This document shows positions 7,156 to 7,831 of a DNA stretch of 7,831 nt, in pieces. Within the stretch, counting starts at the first letter, position 1, and each line of letters opens with the position of its first letter. The stretch is from an uncultured Collinsella sp. (GTDB lineage Bacteria > Actinomycetota > Coriobacteriia > Coriobacteriales > Coriobacteriaceae), in the NCBI GenBank assembly GCA_902463875.1, contig CABQHR010000082.1, positions 1-7,831 on the forward strand, given 5' to 3'. Made by a program: the position numbers and the translations under genes. Below the pieces are notes generated by a model, which saw only the letters and a list, made by a program, of their open reading frames with translations, was not told the origin of the DNA and ran no database searches.

Positions 7156-7200
7156 CACAGGAAGGGCTGCTCTTTGGCAGCTATGTAATTCCATGTGGGT
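7153..7200 (-). promoter_or_regulatory. Candidate PyrR-binding RNA hairpin in the pyr leader
   Basis: Minus-strand RNA can form a lower stem ACCCACA/TGTGGGT plus GGAA/TTCC (one bulged U), an asymmetric internal loop (7 nt on the 5' side, 2 nt on the 3' side), an upper stem GCTGC/GCAGC and a hexaloop CAAAGA (7176-7171). The Bacillus PyrR site also has an internal bulge on the 5' side and a hexaloop of consensus CNGNGA; this loop matches five of six positions. Its 3' arm shares three bases (7153-7155) with the terminator's 5' arm. The RNA fold is seen directly; PyrR binding is inferred. Confidence 0.6.
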
Positions 7201-7306
7201 ATCTCGTACCCCTTTAATGGTCAAGGGATAGTGTAGCCAACCTCGAGCTTAATTGCGAGCATAAATACAGAGCAATCCGTAAACGGGCGCAGGCGCTCCA
7301 TAAACC

Positions 7307-7335
7307 TATATATATTTGTGGGACGAGCTTGAAAA
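7307..7335 (-). promoter_or_regulatory. Candidate promoter for the pyr operon
   Basis: Minus strand TTTTCA (7335-7330), 17-nt spacer, TATATA (7312-7307). The match is moderate. Transcription would begin near 7300 and give a leader of about 225 nt containing the PyrR hairpin and terminator. Its -35 overlaps the -35 of the plus-strand promoter. Another possible -10, TACACT at 7235-7230, has no recognisable -35. Confidence 0.35.
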
Positions 7336-7357
7336 CGCACGCACGAGCTGGCATAAT
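7329..7357 (+). promoter_or_regulatory. Candidate sigma-A promoter directed toward rpmB
   Basis: TTGAAA (7329-7334), exactly 17 nt, then CATAAT (7352-7357): five of six consensus bases in each hexamer. Transcription would begin near 7364, leaving a leader of about 160 nt before rpmB in which no gene or convincing RNA family is recognised. Confidence 0.55.
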
Positions 7358-7431
7358 CCCCTCTGCTGCACGCAAATCGGATCTACGTCCAGGGCCGTAG
7401 CGTGGGCACTATCGCCAAAAGAGGAATATCT

Positions 7432-7472
7432 CTGTGTAGATTACGCACAGGGAGCTGCTTCTGTGCTATAGT
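7432..7472 (+). promoter_or_regulatory. Proximal rpmB promoter with CTGTG/CACAG inverted repeats
   Basis: TGCTATAGT (7464-7472) is an extended -10 element with no clear -35 at normal spacing. Immediately upstream are CTGTGT (7432-7437), GCACAG (7445-7450) and CTGTGC (7461-7466); the last two form a perfect 6-bp inverted repeat around 10 nt that ends at the -10. This could be an operator or an incidental repeat. The start of transcription would be near 7478, about 50 nt before rpmB. Confidence 0.45.
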
Positions 7473-7526
7473 TCAGGCTTGTTTGTTAACGCGACATGTT
7501 CGTTTGTCGCCCAAGGAGGGTCAGTT

Positions 7527-7715
7527 ATGTCCAAAGTTTGCGAAGTTTGCGGTAAGCACCCCGTTGCCGGTCGCTCCATCAGCCACTCTCACCGCGTCAC
7601 CAACCGTAAGTTCCGCCCCAACATCCAGCGCGTCTACGTCGTCGTCGATGGTCACCGTCGCAAGATGAACGTTTGCTCCACCTGCCTCAAGTCCGGCAAG
7701 GTTGCGCGCTCCTAA
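7527..7715 (+). CDS. rpmB: 50S ribosomal protein bL28, zinc-binding (C+) form
   Basis: 62 residues, the usual length. bL28 is a component of the large ribosomal subunit near the exit-site region. The sequence begins MSKVCEVCGKHPVAGRSISH and has the conserved HSHRVTNRKFRPNIQ segment (20-34). Two CxxC pairs, Cys5/Cys8 and Cys50/Cys53, make this the zinc-ribbon 'C+' paralogue rather than the zinc-independent form that replaces it under zinc limitation in some bacteria. ATG 7527 was chosen because AAGGAGG lies 7 nt upstream; an in-frame extension to 7479 contains this ribosome binding site and is rejected. It is monocistronic: divergent from the pyr operon and followed by a strong terminator. Confidence 0.97.
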   Translation: MSKVCEVCGKHPVAGRSISHSHRVTNRKFRPNIQRVYVVVDGHRRKMNVCSTCLKSGKVARS

Positions 7716-7783
7716 ATAAGGTCTTACCAACAAGTACCTCGGACTCTCCGGGTCAAAGACCTCGCGTTCACATAGAACTTACC

Positions 7784-7816
7784 AAAGGCGTCCTCCCCCA
7801 CGGAGGGCGCCTTTTT
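7784..7816 (+). terminator. Intrinsic terminator of rpmB
   Basis: AAAGGCGTCCTCC and GGAGGGCGCCTTT form a continuous stem of about 13 bp, with one G-U wobble, around a 5-nt C-rich loop, ending in TTTTT (7812-7816). The run of As before the stem mirrors the T run, so it could act in both directions. It lies 68 nt after the rpmB stop. Confidence 0.9.
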
Positions 7817-7831
7817 GCACTCATTGGGGAC

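Noticed and set aside
7196..7224. TTGACC-N17-TACCCA as the pyr promoter
   Set aside because: The -35 is good but the -10 is poor, and transcription would start within the proposed PyrR hairpin and delete its 5' arm. Kept only as an alternative if the hairpin is disproved.
7221..7301. Short minus-strand leader frame of 26 residues (starting MERLRPFTDC) in the pyr leader
   Set aside because: No ribosome binding site precedes it, its ATG coincides with the proposed transcription start, and it contains no run of codons suggesting translational attenuation. It is most likely chance.
7383..7400. CTACG/CGTAG hairpin in the rpmB upstream region as a possible small RNA or riboswitch
   Set aside because: A 5-bp stem with an 8-nt loop and no surrounding conserved motif; within chance expectation for 160 nt.

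Overview
The window is a compact block of bacterial housekeeping genes at roughly 60% G+C. It most resembles the Coriobacteriia, for example a Collinsella-like gut actinobacterium. This placement is inferred from gene content: an actinobacterial-type integration host factor (mIHF) sits directly before gmk and rpoZ, while the pyrimidine genes are the PyrR/PyrK/class 1B PyrD set usual in Firmicutes. All genes lie on the minus strand except rpmB at the right end.

Reading leftward along the minus strand from about 7.3 kb, the pyrimidine operon comes first. It has a roughly 200-nt leader with a hairpin resembling a PyrR-binding loop and then an intrinsic terminator, followed by pyrR (7075-6491), pyrB (6486-5542), pyrC (5558-4269), a 92-nt gap with a strong GC hairpin, pyrK (4176-3385), pyrD (3370-2462) and pyrF (2468-1752). 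The products cover carbamoyl-aspartate to UMP except for orotate phosphoribosyltransferase (pyrE). Carbamoyl-phosphate synthase (carAB) is also absent, so both must be encoded elsewhere. Very short gaps and overlaps join the genes.

A 239-nt gap (1513-1751) follows pyrF. It holds a large hairpin that probably ends the pyr transcript, a candidate promoter and a 32-nt imperfect palindrome in front of mihF. mihF, gmk, rpoZ and the start of thiI then follow with 0-5 nt between them, apparently as one transcript. thiI runs off the left edge. It occupies the position that, from general knowledge, coaBC (dfp) takes in many other Actinobacteria.

On the plus strand, rpmB (zinc-type ribosomal protein bL28) is divergent from the pyr operon. 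It is separated from it by a 451-nt regulatory region and ends in a clear terminator. No mobile element, CRISPR array, defence system, tRNA or rRNA gene was seen. The points worth a second look are regulatory: the pyr leader, the overlapping divergent promoters, the mihF upstream palindrome, the hairpin inside the pyr operon and the large hairpin after pyrF.
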